Translations under genes and position numbers: made by a program
Notes under the pieces: model-generated
What the model was told of the DNA's origin: nothing
Database searches by the model: none
The model's input: only the letters and a program-made list of their open reading frames with translations
From: Virgibacillus ndiopensis
GTDB lineage: Bacteria; Bacillota; Bacilli; Bacillales; Amphibacillaceae
Assembly (NCBI RefSeq): GCF_900187325.1
Contig: NZ_FZMZ01000004.1
Location: 806,001 to 870,000 of the forward strand
Direction: 5' to 3'
DNA: 64,000 nt
In this document: in pieces, positions 26,123 through 35,989 of the stretch
Layout of the letters: each line of letters begins with the position of its first letter
How positions within the stretch are numbered: position 1 is the stretch's first letter

Positions 26123-27295
26123 TTATATGTTCACATGTGTTTTCGTTAAATTAGTTGATTCATAAATTTTCACACCGCGCTTAGCCATTTCAGTTATATA
26201 GGTGCCCCCTTGAACGATTTGTTCGGGTGGATAAACGCCTCTCTTTGTTATTGTACCATTTCCAATCATTTGAGCAACTACTGAAATCGTGTTAGCTGTC
26301 GCACGTGCCATTGCGGTAACATTCGTTTCTCTATCTTTGTATGTTGTCATTTCATATTCATATGTCACAGGTTTTCCATCTTTTTTACCAGATACCAAGA
26401 TTCTCAGCAAAACTGCATCATCTTTATCTTTTAAATCAACAATCGGATCAAGAACCTTTAGAAATACTTCGCGTGGATTGATCTTTTGTCCATTTACTTC
26501 GACCTCATAATCCATTCGTGTCAGGTTTAAATCTACTAGAAGCTTAAATTTTTCTGCGTGCCCAGGGTAACGTATTGTTTTATACTCTAAAGTCTCTAAA
26601 TCCGGATACGATATCGATAAAGTAGAGGTTCCACCAGATGTATGGAATGCCTCCAACGGACCAAATCGTTCAAAATGGATTGGTTCTACTTCTGTTAATG
26701 AAGGAATCTCTTGTTTTATTCCATTTCTGATAATAAGTGACGGGTCTGTGTAATGGTCAAAAACGCCTTCCATAGAAAAGACATGGTTGTATTCAAATGG
26801 TGGCTCTGGCCGAACTGGTATACCACCAACATATAATTTAATAGATTCCAATTTATCCAATTTACTAGCACCATGACCTGACAAAATATTAATCATACCA
26901 GGTGCTACGCCTAAGTCAGGTATCAACGTAACCCCAGCAGCTTTTGCTTCTTCCTGTAAGGCTAATACTTTATCAGTCATATGACCGATATGACCACCTA
27001 AGTCAACCGAATTCACACCAACCTTAATTGCTGTTTTAGCTACGACTTCATTAAAGGAATAAAACAATGCATTGATAATCACATCGAATTGCATCATATA
27101 AGTTGCCAATTCTTCTTCATCACTTGCATTTACCTGATAGGCTGTTAGTTTAGGAGAATTCAGTTGATCACAAACTAATTGTGCTCGGTCTATATCGATA
27201 TCTGCGAGACCAACAGATACTACTCCTTCACTTGCAACTAAATCACGTGCAGCTTCCTTGCCCATTAATCCTGAACCTAATACACCTATTTTCAT
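26123..27295 (-). CDS. L-lysine 6-dehydrogenase (saccharopine dehydrogenase-like)
   Basis: This 390-residue enzyme has an N-terminal NAD Rossmann fold (GxGxxG at G7, G9, G12 in [14 protein letters not shown]) and a saccharopine dehydrogenase-like C-terminal domain. Long stretches such as [52 protein letters not shown] and [11 protein letters not shown] match what I know of Geobacillus stearothermophilus lysine 6-dehydrogenase. That enzyme oxidatively deaminates the epsilon-amino group of lysine to 2-aminoadipate 6-semialdehyde, which cyclises to piperideine-6-carboxylate. ATG at 27295 has AAGGAG 8 nt upstream; the GTG at 27304 does not. It is the committing step of the surrounding catabolic cluster. 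Confidence 0.88.
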   Translation of the reverse strand: MKIGVLGSGLMGKEAARDLVASEGVVSVGLADIDIDRAQLVCDQLNSPKLTAYQVNASDEEELATYMMQFDVIINALFYSFNEVVAKTAIKVGVNSVDLGGHIGHMTDKVLALQEEAKAAGVTLIPDLGVAPGMINILSGHGASKLDKLESIKLYVGGIPVRPEPPFEYNHVFSMEGVFDHYTDPSLIIRNGIKQEIPSLTEVEPIHFERFGPLEAFHTSGGTSTLSISYPDLETLEYKTIRYPGHAEKFKLLVDLNLTRMDYEVEVNGQKINPREVFLKVLDPIVDLKDKDDAVLLRILVSGKKDGKPVTYEYEMTTYKDRETNVTAMARATANTISVVAQMIGNGTITKRGVYPPEQIVQGGTYITEMAKRGVKIYESTNLTKTHVNI

Positions 27296-27338
27296 TCGAG
27301 TCACTCCTTATATGAATTTTTCCTGGATACCTGCTATT

Positions 27339-27707
27339 TCTGTCTAGCTACACGGGCTAGCGGCTCGAGTCATAGTCAATGGACACTCCGTGCGCCAAAA
27401 CCAAGCACTCTACGGTCCTTTGACTATGCTTTTCGCCGCTGACAAGCCCGCTTCGCTTTTCTCTGTCTAGCTACACGGGCTAGCGGCTCAAGTCATAGTC
27501 AATGGACACCCCGTGCGCCAAAACCAAGCACTCTACGGTCCTTTGACTATGCTTTTCGCCGCTGGCAAGCCCGCTTCGCTTTTCTCTGTCTAGCTACACG
27601 GGCTAGCGGCTCGAGTCATAGTCAATGGACACTCCGTGCGCCAAAACCAAGCACTCTACGGTCCTTTGACTATGCTTTTCGCCGCTGGCAAGCCCGCTTC
27701 GCTTTTC
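27339..27707 (-). repeat. Three tandem copies of a 123-bp hairpin-forming unit
   Basis: Units at 27339-27461, 27462-27584 and 27585-27707 differ at only a few positions. Each begins TCTGTCTAGCTACACGGGC and contains an internal dyad in which CATAGTCAA and GGAC pair with GTCC and TTGACTATG, flanked by AGCGGC and GCCGCT. They lie between the stop of the 27712 aldehyde dehydrogenase and the start of lysine 6-dehydrogenase. There is no open frame of interest. Confidence 0.95.
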
Positions 27708-27711
27708 TTAA

Positions 27712-29211
27712 TTACTCAACGTCTATTTGAGCACGTTGTAATTTTCCACTAAAGTCAACATAAACTGCTTTCCACTCAGTGAATACATCAAGTGCAGCTA
27801 CCCCAGAATCACGATGTCCATTTCCCGTTCCTTTTGTTCCACCAAATGGTAAGTGGATTTCAGCACCTGTAGTTCCTGCATTTACATACACTATTCCTGT
27901 ATCTAGATCACGTTGTGCTTTAAATACACGATTCACATCTCCAGTGAAAATGGAACTTGACAAACCGTACGTCACACCATTATTTACTTCGATTGCTTCC
28001 TCAAAGCTTTTTACCGGAATTAATGAAACAACTGGTCCGAAGATTTCCTCTTGGCCGATCCTCATATCTGCCGTCACATCGGTAAATAACGTTGGAGCAA
28101 AATAGTTACCAACGGCATGCTGACCTTCATTCATTACATAGCCGCCAGCAAGCATTTTCGCACCTTCATTTTTTCCAATTTCAATATAGGACTTAATTTT
28201 TTCAATCCCAGCTTTATTAATAATCGGGCCAACCTTAATGGATTCATCTAAACCATTACCAATAGTTAAGCCTTCCATTGCTACAAGTAAACGCTCTTCT
28301 AATCTTTCTTTAACAGCTTCATGAACAATTACACGGCTACAAGCTGTACAGCGCTGTCCACTAGTCCCAAAAGCACTCCAAAGGATACCTTCTACTGCTA
28401 AATCCAAGTCAGCATCATCCATTACGATAACCGCATTTTTCCCACCCATTTCAAGGGAAACCTTCTTCAACTGTTGACCGCACTTACTTGCAATATTCCG
28501 CCCTGTATCATTTGAGCCGGTAAACGAAATAACACGAATATCGTCATGTTCTACCATAGCATTGCCAACTGTTGAACCTGAACCAAACACAACATTGATG
28601 ACACCTTTAGGTAAACCAGCTTCTTCGAAAATTTTCGCAAGCTCATAGGCCATAATTGGGGTTTCGGTTGCCGGTTTCCACACTACCGCGTTTCCTGCTA
28701 CAATTGCCGGGAATGACTTCCAAGTAGCGATTGCAATTGGAAAATTCCAAGGCGTAATAATACCAACGACGCCAACAGGTGCACGGACACTCATTGCAAA
28801 TTTATCATTTAATTCTGATGGTGTTGTTTGACCAAACAAACGTCGGCCCTCCCCAGCCATATAAAAGGCCATATCAATCCCTTCCTGTACTTCTCCGCGC
28901 GCTTCCTCAATAACTTTTCCGTTTTCCATTGTCAAAAGCTGTGAAAGCTTTTCTTTACGTTCTTTCAATAGGCTCCCTACACGAAATAACACTTCTGCCC
29001 GTTGAGGTGCAGGTACTAACGCCCATTCCTTTTGAGCCTTCTTCGCAGCAGCTACCGCTTCGTTTACACTTTCAGCACTTGATAATGGAACCTCAACAAC
29101 TGTTTCACCAGTCGCCGGGTTTATCACTGCAGTAGTTTTACCGCCTGTTTCCCCCCACACTCCGTCAATAAAATTTGTTAGTTGTTTTACCTCTAGTAAT
29201 GTTTCAGCCAT
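27712..29211 (-). CDS. Aldehyde dehydrogenase, likely 2-aminoadipate semialdehyde dehydrogenase
   Basis: This 499-residue NAD(P)-dependent aldehyde dehydrogenase has [22 protein letters not shown], catalytic E254 (SLEMGGKNA), nucleophile C288 ([13 protein letters not shown]) and [13 protein letters not shown] near the end. It looks closest to the 2-oxoglutarate-semialdehyde dehydrogenase/antiquitin-like groups, which act on five- and six-carbon semialdehydes. Directly upstream of lysine 6-dehydrogenase, it would oxidise piperideine-6-carboxylate or its open aminoadipate semialdehyde to 2-aminoadipate. AAGGAGG precedes the ATG. The substrate is inferred from context. Confidence 0.82.
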   Translation of the reverse strand: MAETLLEVKQLTNFIDGVWGETGGKTTAVINPATGETVVEVPLSSAESVNEAVAAAKKAQKEWALVPAPQRAEVLFRVGSLLKERKEKLSQLLTMENGKVIEEARGEVQEGIDMAFYMAGEGRRLFGQTTPSELNDKFAMSVRAPVGVVGIITPWNFPIAIATWKSFPAIVAGNAVVWKPATETPIMAYELAKIFEEAGLPKGVINVVFGSGSTVGNAMVEHDDIRVISFTGSNDTGRNIASKCGQQLKKVSLEMGGKNAVIVMDDADLDLAVEGILWSAFGTSGQRCTACSRVIVHEAVKERLEERLLVAMEGLTIGNGLDESIKVGPIINKAGIEKIKSYIEIGKNEGAKMLAGGYVMNEGQHAVGNYFAPTLFTDVTADMRIGQEEIFGPVVSLIPVKSFEEAIEVNNGVTYGLSSSIFTGDVNRVFKAQRDLDTGIVYVNAGTTGAEIHLPFGGTKGTGNGHRDSGVAALDVFTEWKAVYVDFSGKLQRAQIDVE

Positions 29212-29256
29212 AAAAATTACCTCCTTAAAATTTTTTCTATTTAAAAGTGTTATACG

Positions 29257-30930
29257 TTATTTAGTAGATCGTTCCCGAATTTGGCCAATTGTTGATGAAA
29301 CAGAAATTTGTTCTTTATCTGTGATAATTTCTATTACGGTCGGCTTTTGACTTTCCAATGCATGATCTAGGGCACTCTCAAATTCCCCAAGCGTATTTGC
29401 TACAAATCCATCTGCACCCACACTATTTGCTAACTTTGCAAATGAAACAGCGCCTAAATCCGTCGCCATTACTTTCTCGGGGTAGTGCATTTCCTGATGC
29501 ATGCGGATAGTTCCATACATATTATTATTAAACACAAGACTTATGACAGGAATATTATTTCTGACTGCTGTTTCGAGTTCCTGCGCAGTCATCATAAAGC
29601 CACCATCACCGGATAGGGAAACGACTTGTTTTTCTGGAAAAGCAAGCTTCGCACCAAGGGCCGCTGGCATACCGTAGCCCATTGCTCCTGAGGTTGGACC
29701 AACATACGTATGCTTGTTAATAAAAGGATAAAATGCATGTAACCATCCAGCGAAGTTTCCAGCGTCATTGGTTAATAAAGCGTTTTTTGGTAATTTACGC
29801 TCGAGCATTGCAATAATATGCTTATTTATGACATCATCCTCTGAAACAGTTAACCTGCTAATTGATTCATATGCACTTCGGCGTTCCTTTACCCAAGCGT
29901 TCCAAGAAGCTGTCACATCAATATCTATAAAGCTTTTTAGCGCTTGATTAAGATCAGCTACTACTCCGATTTCCGGTGCATACACTTTTCCAATTGTTTC
30001 ATAATCAATGTCGATATGAACAAGCCTTTTAGATGAATCAATAATTTTATAGTCTTGCGTTGTTACTTCCGATAACCTCGTACCTAAAGCTAAAATAACA
30101 TCTGCTTCCTCAACCGTTTGTAATACTTTTCTATTTAATCCAAGACCGAGATGACCAATATATAACTGGTGATCATTTGGAAACACATCATGCCTGCGAA
30201 AAGCAGCTGCTACTGGAATTTGATTTTTCTCTGCAAATGCGAAAAGTGATCCTTCCGCTTGAGCACTTTTCACCCCACCTCCTGCAATAATTAGTGGGTG
30301 ATGCGCTTCCATTAATACTGACTCTATTCGTTTTACTTCCTCTTTTGACGGAGTAGGGGCTGGTTTCGTTGTTTTAGGTCCAAAGTGCATATCTACCGCT
30401 ACTGGCAGTACATCCTCTGGGAGCGAAACAACAACGGGACCAGGTCTGCCTGTTTGCGCTAGTCGAAAGGCTCGTTGGACAATTTCAGGCATTCGTTCAG
30501 GATCGTGCACCTCGACTGCCCACTTGGCAATGTGCTGGAAATACCGATCTAAATCAACCTCCTGAAAACCTTCTCTCCCTCTAAACCTACTATGTACTTG
30601 ACCCAAAAATACGACCATAGGCGTTGAATCCTGATAAGCGGTATGCACACCAATCGAAAGGTTTGCAGCACCTACGCCTCTAGTAGCTAAAACGATTCCG
30701 GGCTTCAACGACGACTTCGCATAACCCTCTGCCATAAAAGCTGCCCCGCCTTCATGTCTAGCAGAAATTACATTAATAGAAGTTTCATCGTATAACGCAT
30801 CTAATACCGGCAAATAACTCTCACCCGGAACACAAAATACATTCGTTACTCCCTCAATTTTCATACATTCCACAATGGCCTGTGCACCTGTTAACTTTCT
30901 AGTTTTATTAGGAGAAAATTGCGTATCCAT
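29257..30930 (-). CDS. ThDP-dependent enzyme, acetolactate synthase-like; candidate 2-oxoadipate decarboxylase
   Basis: This 557-residue thiamine diphosphate enzyme has the three-domain acetolactate synthase layout. The cofactor-activating Glu is E60 in SARHEGGAAFMAEGYA. The ThDP/Mg segment GDGGFMMTAQELETAV begins at 441 and ends at NNN (468-470). There is no regulatory subunit gene and no ilv context. Its start overlaps the stop of the aminotransferase gene (TAATG), so the two are translationally coupled. In this cluster it most plausibly decarboxylates 2-oxoadipate to glutarate semialdehyde. A true acetolactate synthase or another 2-oxoacid decarboxylase remains possible. Confidence 0.8.
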   Translation of the reverse strand: MDTQFSPNKTRKLTGAQAIVECMKIEGVTNVFCVPGESYLPVLDALYDETSINVISARHEGGAAFMAEGYAKSSLKPGIVLATRGVGAANLSIGVHTAYQDSTPMVVFLGQVHSRFRGREGFQEVDLDRYFQHIAKWAVEVHDPERMPEIVQRAFRLAQTGRPGPVVVSLPEDVLPVAVDMHFGPKTTKPAPTPSKEEVKRIESVLMEAHHPLIIAGGGVKSAQAEGSLFAFAEKNQIPVAAAFRRHDVFPNDHQLYIGHLGLGLNRKVLQTVEEADVILALGTRLSEVTTQDYKIIDSSKRLVHIDIDYETIGKVYAPEIGVVADLNQALKSFIDIDVTASWNAWVKERRSAYESISRLTVSEDDVINKHIIAMLERKLPKNALLTNDAGNFAGWLHAFYPFINKHTYVGPTSGAMGYGMPAALGAKLAFPEKQVVSLSGDGGFMMTAQELETAVRNNIPVISLVFNNNMYGTIRMHQEMHYPEKVMATDLGAVSFAKLANSVGADGFVANTLGEFESALDHALESQKPTVIEIITDKEQISVSSTIGQIRERSTK

Positions 30931-32108
30931 TAGTTCGTCACCTCCTTTAAATCTAGCGCTTTAATTCTTTTCACTACCTCATCCAATCGATCGCTTTTTA
31001 CGGATAAGGAAATGCGAAAGAATCCTTCCCCAGACTTACCAAATGCAGAACCAGGCGTAACAATAACTCCTGCCTCAGCAAGCAATTTATTGGCAAATGA
31101 CATAGAGGTGAACCCTTTAGGAACACGCGCCCAAAGGAAAATCGTACCTTTTGGCTTATCTGCATATATCCCAACTTCTTTTAAAGCATTATGCAGTTTT
31201 TCCATGCGCTGTTCGTATACTTTGTTATTTGCTGCTACTGATGAGAAATCACTTCTCAATGCAGTAGCAGCAGCTTTTTGGATAGGGAGAAATTGACTTG
31301 TGTCAAGGTTACTTTTTAACGTAGCAAGTGCTTGAATTATTTCTTTATTTCCAACAATATAGCCAATACGCCAGCCAGTCATATTAAAGCTTTTTGACAA
31401 AGAGCCAAATTCCACCGCCACACCCTTTGCATTTGGTGCTTGCATGACACTTGGAGCTTTGTAGCCATTAAAAGTAACAAGGTCATACGCAGCGTCATTT
31501 GCCAGGATAATATTATTTTTCTCAGCAAATGTAATCGCTTGCAAAAAGGTGTTTAGATGAACTGTAGCCGAAGTCGGGTTACTTGGGTAGTTTAGGAACA
31601 TTAGCTTAGCTTGTTGTAATGCATTTGGTGATACTTCATCATAAAGTGGTAGATAGCCATTTTCCGTATCAAGCGGTAGACGGACAATTTTACCACCAGC
31701 CAAGTGAACCCCTGTACGATAAACTGGATATCCAGGATCAGGAACGAGCACTGTATCACCTGGATTAATTACTGCTTGAATAAGATTAGCTATACCCTCC
31801 TTAGAGCCAATTAACGTAAGAACTTCAGTATTTGGGTCTAAATCAACATCATAGTGACATTTGTAAAAATCAGCCACAGCCTCTCTAAATTCAAGACATC
31901 CACTATAGTTGGAATAACGATGATTTGCAGATTTTTTTGCTTCATCCGCTAATTTATCTATTACAAAGTCAGGGGTAGGTAAATCAGGGGCCCCAATTCC
32001 GAGATCAATTACATCCACACCATTAGCTTCAAGTTCCATCTTCTTTTTCTGGAATTCAGCGAATAAATATGGTGGTAAACTATTTATTTTATCCGAAACA
32101 AAAGTCAT
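30930..32108 (-). CDS. Class I PLP aminotransferase, likely 2-aminoadipate aminotransferase
   Basis: This 392-residue fold-type I aminotransferase has the PLP-binding lysine K239 in GSLSKSFNMTGWRIGY, the YSNYSG substrate segment, LNYPSNPTS, and the C-terminal Arg in GEGFFRISLSV. It resembles the LL-diaminopimelate/aromatic aminotransferase group, so it should accept a dicarboxylic or extended amino acid. It probably converts 2-aminoadipate to 2-oxoadipate with 2-oxoglutarate as acceptor. ATG at 32108 lies 7 nt after GGAGG; a GTG at 32114 overlaps less favourably. It is coupled to the downstream ThDP enzyme. Confidence 0.82.
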   Translation of the reverse strand: MTFVSDKINSLPPYLFAEFQKKKMELEANGVDVIDLGIGAPDLPTPDFVIDKLADEAKKSANHRYSNYSGCLEFREAVADFYKCHYDVDLDPNTEVLTLIGSKEGIANLIQAVINPGDTVLVPDPGYPVYRTGVHLAGGKIVRLPLDTENGYLPLYDEVSPNALQQAKLMFLNYPSNPTSATVHLNTFLQAITFAEKNNIILANDAAYDLVTFNGYKAPSVMQAPNAKGVAVEFGSLSKSFNMTGWRIGYIVGNKEIIQALATLKSNLDTSQFLPIQKAAATALRSDFSSVAANNKVYEQRMEKLHNALKEVGIYADKPKGTIFLWARVPKGFTSMSFANKLLAEAGVIVTPGSAFGKSGEGFFRISLSVKSDRLDEVVKRIKALDLKEVTN

Positions 32109-32230
32109 CTCCACGCCTCCGTTTCACTATATAAAACGCTATTTCATGTATCTACCATAAGTGTAAATCACTTTTTATAAATTTGCAACTGTTTATAATT
32201 TACTGATAATAAACGGTACATAATTCCCAT

Positions 32231-33811
32231 TTATTGCGCAATTGACTTATCGACTGCCTCCACTTTTTCAGGCTTTTTCATAAACATGAACATTAATACT
32301 AAACAAACAATAATAGTGGTTAAACCAAGCCAAACATTCCCGAATATACCTAATACAATATACCCTAATCCAGCAATTGCCGCAGCAACCAAAGCATAAG
32401 GAATCTGTGTTGTTACATGGTCAATATGGTGACAGCTAGAACCGGCAGAAGATAGAATTGTTGTATCTGAAATTGGTGAACAATGATCACCGAAAACCGC
32501 TCCAGCTAAAACTGCTGCAAGCATTGGTAAAATAAGTGTGACATCTGTTGTAGCGGCAATTTCACCTGCTATTGGCAATAAGATTCCAAACGACCCCCAT
32601 GAAGTACCTGTTGCAAATGCAATGAACCCAGCAATAATAAATACAATAAACGGTAAAAATGTCATACCTATATTTGCATTATCTACAACACCTGCCAAAT
32701 ATTTACCCGTACCAAGCTCACCTATCAAAAAGACAATTGACCAAGCAAAAATTAAAATTGTAAATCCTGGTAACATTGATTTTGCACCTTCCAATAAACC
32801 AATTTTAAAGTGCTTACCAGACAATTTACCGTTTGATGTATGACGAAAAAATAAAATAAATGTAACAGCTAAACCAAACAAACCTCCATATAACAATGCT
32901 TCAGAAGCATCAGCACTTCCAAAAATATTTATTAGTGTTTTATCTCCTTCCACTGCCCCTAGTCCATTAATGTACATCGAAGCAATTGTTGCAATAAATA
33001 ATGCTACAATAGAAATAAGCAAATCACTTACTTTACCAGAATCACTTACAGGGAGGTTTGATTCGGTATCAATCTTCTCTTTACTATTTGGGTCTAGAAC
33101 TTCCCCTGTTTCCAATGCCCGATTTTCCTGTACTTTCATCGGACCAAAATCCGCCTGACGCAATGCGAAGACTAGCACTACACCTAATGCTGACCAAACA
33201 TAGAAATTCATTGGAATAATTTCGAGAAACGCACCAAAAGCTGTATAATCTGTTACACTTTGTGCTGCTAAGACCGTTCCAAGTATCCCTATAATATAAG
33301 CACCCCAACTGGATACAGGAGCAATTACACACACCGGTGCAGAAGTTGAGTCAACGATATAGGCAAGTTTAGCACGGGAAATACGATGTTTATCCGTAAC
33401 AGGTCTCGCAACCTGCCCAACCGTTAAACTGTTAAAATAATCATCGACAAAAATAATTACACCTAGAATCATTGTCATTATTTGTGCACCAGCTCTAGTT
33501 TTCACTCGACGTATCATCCAATCGCCAAATGCTCTTGTCCCACCCATCATACTAACGAAAGCTGTCAAAATCCCAAGCATAAGAACAAATAATAGGATAT
33601 AGACATTCCACGTATTTACTGCACCATCAGCAATGAATACACCTTTAAACGATTCCCAAATTAATCCGAGAGACCCCATGATATTAAAGCTTTCAACAAA
33701 AAATGCAGCAGCAATAATACCAACTCCAAGTGATAATAGAACCCGCTTCGTGATCAGAACCATAATAATTGCCAACAATGGGGGAACTAAAGACCAAATT
33801 GTATTCTCCAT
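32231..33811 (-). CDS. NhaC family Na+/H+ antiporter-type transporter, probable lysine uptake
   Basis: This 526-residue polytopic protein is of the NhaC family. It shows FVDDYFNSLTVGQVARPVTD near residue 123, ATGTSWGSFGILLPIAGEIA, and FGDHCSPISDTTILSSAGSSCHHIDHVTTQIPYAL near 430, all typical. Family members exchange sodium or protons against various solutes, including amino acids and carboxylates. Being the first gene of the leftward lysine catabolic set suggests lysine, or an intermediate, as substrate. Cation antiport alone is the alternative. AAGGAGG precedes the ATG, and a cre site lies 75 bp upstream. Confidence 0.85.
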   Translation of the reverse strand: MENTIWSLVPPLLAIIMVLITKRVLLSLGVGIIAAAFFVESFNIMGSLGLIWESFKGVFIADGAVNTWNVYILLFVLMLGILTAFVSMMGGTRAFGDWMIRRVKTRAGAQIMTMILGVIIFVDDYFNSLTVGQVARPVTDKHRISRAKLAYIVDSTSAPVCVIAPVSSWGAYIIGILGTVLAAQSVTDYTAFGAFLEIIPMNFYVWSALGVVLVFALRQADFGPMKVQENRALETGEVLDPNSKEKIDTESNLPVSDSGKVSDLLISIVALFIATIASMYINGLGAVEGDKTLINIFGSADASEALLYGGLFGLAVTFILFFRHTSNGKLSGKHFKIGLLEGAKSMLPGFTILIFAWSIVFLIGELGTGKYLAGVVDNANIGMTFLPFIVFIIAGFIAFATGTSWGSFGILLPIAGEIAATTDVTLILPMLAAVLAGAVFGDHCSPISDTTILSSAGSSCHHIDHVTTQIPYALVAAAIAGLGYIVLGIFGNVWLGLTTIIVCLVLMFMFMKKPEKVEAVDKSIAQ

Positions 33812-33885
33812 CGTAAACCTCCTTGTATTTTTCTAGACTTTTACCCAAGTGAATTTCCTATTTTTCAGCCCAAACACCCCCTTAA

Positions 33886-33899
33886 TGTAAGCGCTTGCA
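33886..33899. promoter_or_regulatory. Candidate CcpA cre site
   Basis: TGTAAGCGCTTGCA is a near-perfect pseudo-palindrome matching the cre consensus TGWAANCGNTNWCA closely. It lies between the divergent nhaC and kynU starts, 75 bp from nhaC and 174 bp from kynU. Carbon catabolite repression of amino acid breakdown would make sense. Confidence 0.65.
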
Positions 33900-34007
33900 T
33901 TTAAAGCTATTCCTACTATTCTATATTTAATTTAAGAATCCCTTTTTTATACAGAGAAAATTTATCAAAATTTAGTATAATGCTAAAAGTTCTAATGTCA
34001 TGACACT

Positions 34008-34036
34008 TTGACACTATAGAATTAGAACTATATAGT
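34008..34036 (+). promoter_or_regulatory. SigA-type promoter of kynUBA
   Basis: TTGACA (34008-34013) and TATAGT (34031-34036) are separated by 17 bp, close to consensus, and lie 36 bp upstream of the kynU ATG. Flanking inverted copies AGTTCTAAT (33988-33996) and ATTAGAACT (34021-34029) and the palindrome TGTCATGACA overlap it, suggesting a repressor site. Confidence 0.75.
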
Positions 34037-34072
34037 TTAATTAAAACCATATCTACGAGGGGTGTTAGTTCT

Positions 34073-35341
34073 ATGAATACAGAAAAAGCCTATGCTTACT
34101 ATTTGGATCAGCAAGATGACTTAAAAAACTTTCGAAATGAATTTTACATTCCCGACAAAACGATCTATTTTGATGGAAATTCATTAGGACTTTTATCCAA
34201 ACGTGCTGAACAAGCTGTTGAAGCAATACTAAGCTCATGGAAACGATATGCTATTGATGGTTGGTCAGAAGGTGCACATCCATGGTATTACTTTTCCGAA
34301 AAACTAGGCGCCTTGTCAGCTCCATTAGTAGGTGCGAATCCAGAGGAAGTAATTGTCACAGGTTCGACCACAACCAACCTGCATCAGCTAGTTGCGAGTT
34401 TCTATAAGCCTCAAGGTAAGAAAACTAAAATACTAGCAGATGAACTAAACTTTCCATCTGACATTTATGCCTTAAAAAGTCAATTACAATTAAAAGGTTA
34501 TGATTCTAGTCATTTAATTCAGGTACAAAGTCAAGATGGTAACACACTAGATACACAGTCTATCATCGAAGCAATGACTGATGAAGTTGCTTTGATTGTA
34601 TTACCAGGTGTCCTTTATCGCAGCGGGCAAATTTTAGATATGAAAGTACTAACAAAAGAAGCACATAAACGTGGAATCTTAATTGGATTTGATTTATGCC
34701 ATTCAATCGGTTCCATTCCACACTATCTTTCCGACTGGGGTGTTGATTTTGCCTTTTGGTGCAATTATAAACATTTAAATGGTGGTCCTGGAAGTGTTGC
34801 TGGTTTATATGTAAATAAAAAGCATTTTGGAAAAGAACCTGGACTTGCTGGATGGTTCAGCTCAGATAAAGAGAAACAATTTGATATGGAACATACATTG
34901 ACACCAGCAGATAATTCTGGTGCATACCAGATAGGTACTCCTCATCTCTTAAGTGCAGCTCCGTTACTCGGGGCGTTGGAATTATTTCAAGAGGCAGGTA
35001 TCAAGCAGATACGGGAAAAGTCACTACATTTAACCAATTATCTAATGGAATTATTGGAGGCTGAACTTTCAGGTTATGGTTTTACGATTGCTAACCCTAT
35101 AGACGATGAAACGAGAGGGGGTCATGTTTTTCTCGAGCACAAGGAAGCAGCACGAATTTGTAAAGCATTGAAAGTAGATAGCGTAGTTCCTGATTTCCGT
35201 ACACCAAACGGCATTCGACTAGCACCTGTAGCTTTATACAATACGTTTGAGGAAGTTTGGCAAACAGTAAAGATCCTTAAAGTCATCATGGATGAAGAGC
35301 GATACAAAGAATTCGAAAACAAGCGAGGTGTAATTGCATAA
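34073..35341 (+). CDS. kynU: Kynureninase
   Basis: This 422-residue PLP enzyme has the cofactor lysine K233 in [20 protein letters not shown]. Kynureninase signatures include [51 protein letters not shown] and the C-terminal RGGHVFLEH and RLAPVALYN. It splits kynurenine into anthranilate and alanine in the cytosol. It is the first gene of kynUBA, behind a strong promoter. Its TAA overlaps the kynB ATG. The pathway stops at anthranilate, as in other bacilli with kynABU, so its role is tryptophan catabolism or anthranilate supply. Confidence 0.95.
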   Translation: MNTEKAYAYYLDQQDDLKNFRNEFYIPDKTIYFDGNSLGLLSKRAEQAVEAILSSWKRYAIDGWSEGAHPWYYFSEKLGALSAPLVGANPEEVIVTGSTTTNLHQLVASFYKPQGKKTKILADELNFPSDIYALKSQLQLKGYDSSHLIQVQSQDGNTLDTQSIIEAMTDEVALIVLPGVLYRSGQILDMKVLTKEAHKRGILIGFDLCHSIGSIPHYLSDWGVDFAFWCNYKHLNGGPGSVAGLYVNKKHFGKEPGLAGWFSSDKEKQFDMEHTLTPADNSGAYQIGTPHLLSAAPLLGALELFQEAGIKQIREKSLHLTNYLMELLEAELSGYGFTIANPIDDETRGGHVFLEHKEAARICKALKVDSVVPDFRTPNGIRLAPVALYNTFEEVWQTVKILKVIMDEERYKEFENKRGVIA

Positions 35342-35979
35342 TGAATAAAAATAAATGGATTGATATTACACAACCACTAACGAGTAATATTGCCCATTGG
35401 CCTGGAGACACACCGTTTTCATATGAATTAACCTATTCAAAAGAGAATACTGGATCGGTTAATATCGGACAAATCACATCCAGCGTTCATATAGGAACAC
35501 ATGTTGATGCTCCTTTCCATTTTGATAATAATGGTGCGACAATAGATCAATTGGACGTGAATTTGTATATTGGAAAAGCAACCGTTATTGATGTTAGCAA
35601 TGTTGAAAAAATCACACCTGAATTATTGCAGAGTTTTAATTGGGATAGTGATGTGACACGTGTATTGTTACGAACGGCTTTGCCTAACAATCCGAAACGA
35701 TTCCCAAAAGAAATGCCAGCATTAGATCCTGCAATTGCAACATTTTTACATGAAAAAGGGGTCAAATTACTAGGCGTTGATATGCCTTCTGTTGATGCGC
35801 CTGATAGCAAGGACTTAGCAACACATCATGCACTGTACACCCATGGCATTTATATATTGGAGAACATTATGTTAGACCAAATATCCCCTGGCCATTATGA
35901 GTTAATTGCCTTGCCACTTGCAATTCAAGGTGCAGATGGCAGTCCAGTACGGGCGGTTATACGTCCTTTAGATAGATAA
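35341..35979 (+). CDS. kynB: Kynurenine formamidase (metal-dependent cyclase family)
   Basis: This 212-residue KynB-type hydrolase has the metal-binding motif HIGTHVDAPFH (H50, H54, D56, H60) and the VDMPSVDAPDSKDLATHHAL segment. It hydrolyses N-formylkynurenine to kynurenine and formate. The ATG overlaps the kynU stop in TAATG, and GAGGTG sits 11 nt upstream inside kynU. The middle position in kynU-kynB-kynA fits fully. Confidence 0.95.
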   Translation: MNKNKWIDITQPLTSNIAHWPGDTPFSYELTYSKENTGSVNIGQITSSVHIGTHVDAPFHFDNNGATIDQLDVNLYIGKATVIDVSNVEKITPELLQSFNWDSDVTRVLLRTALPNNPKRFPKEMPALDPAIATFLHEKGVKLLGVDMPSVDAPDSKDLATHHALYTHGIYILENIMLDQISPGHYELIALPLAIQGADGSPVRAVIRPLDR

Positions 35980-35989
35980 GTATGATGTG

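Noticed and set aside
33812-33900. Lysine riboswitch (L box) before the NhaC-type transporter
   Set aside because: None of the conserved L-box blocks is visible on the minus strand between the cre site and the start codon.
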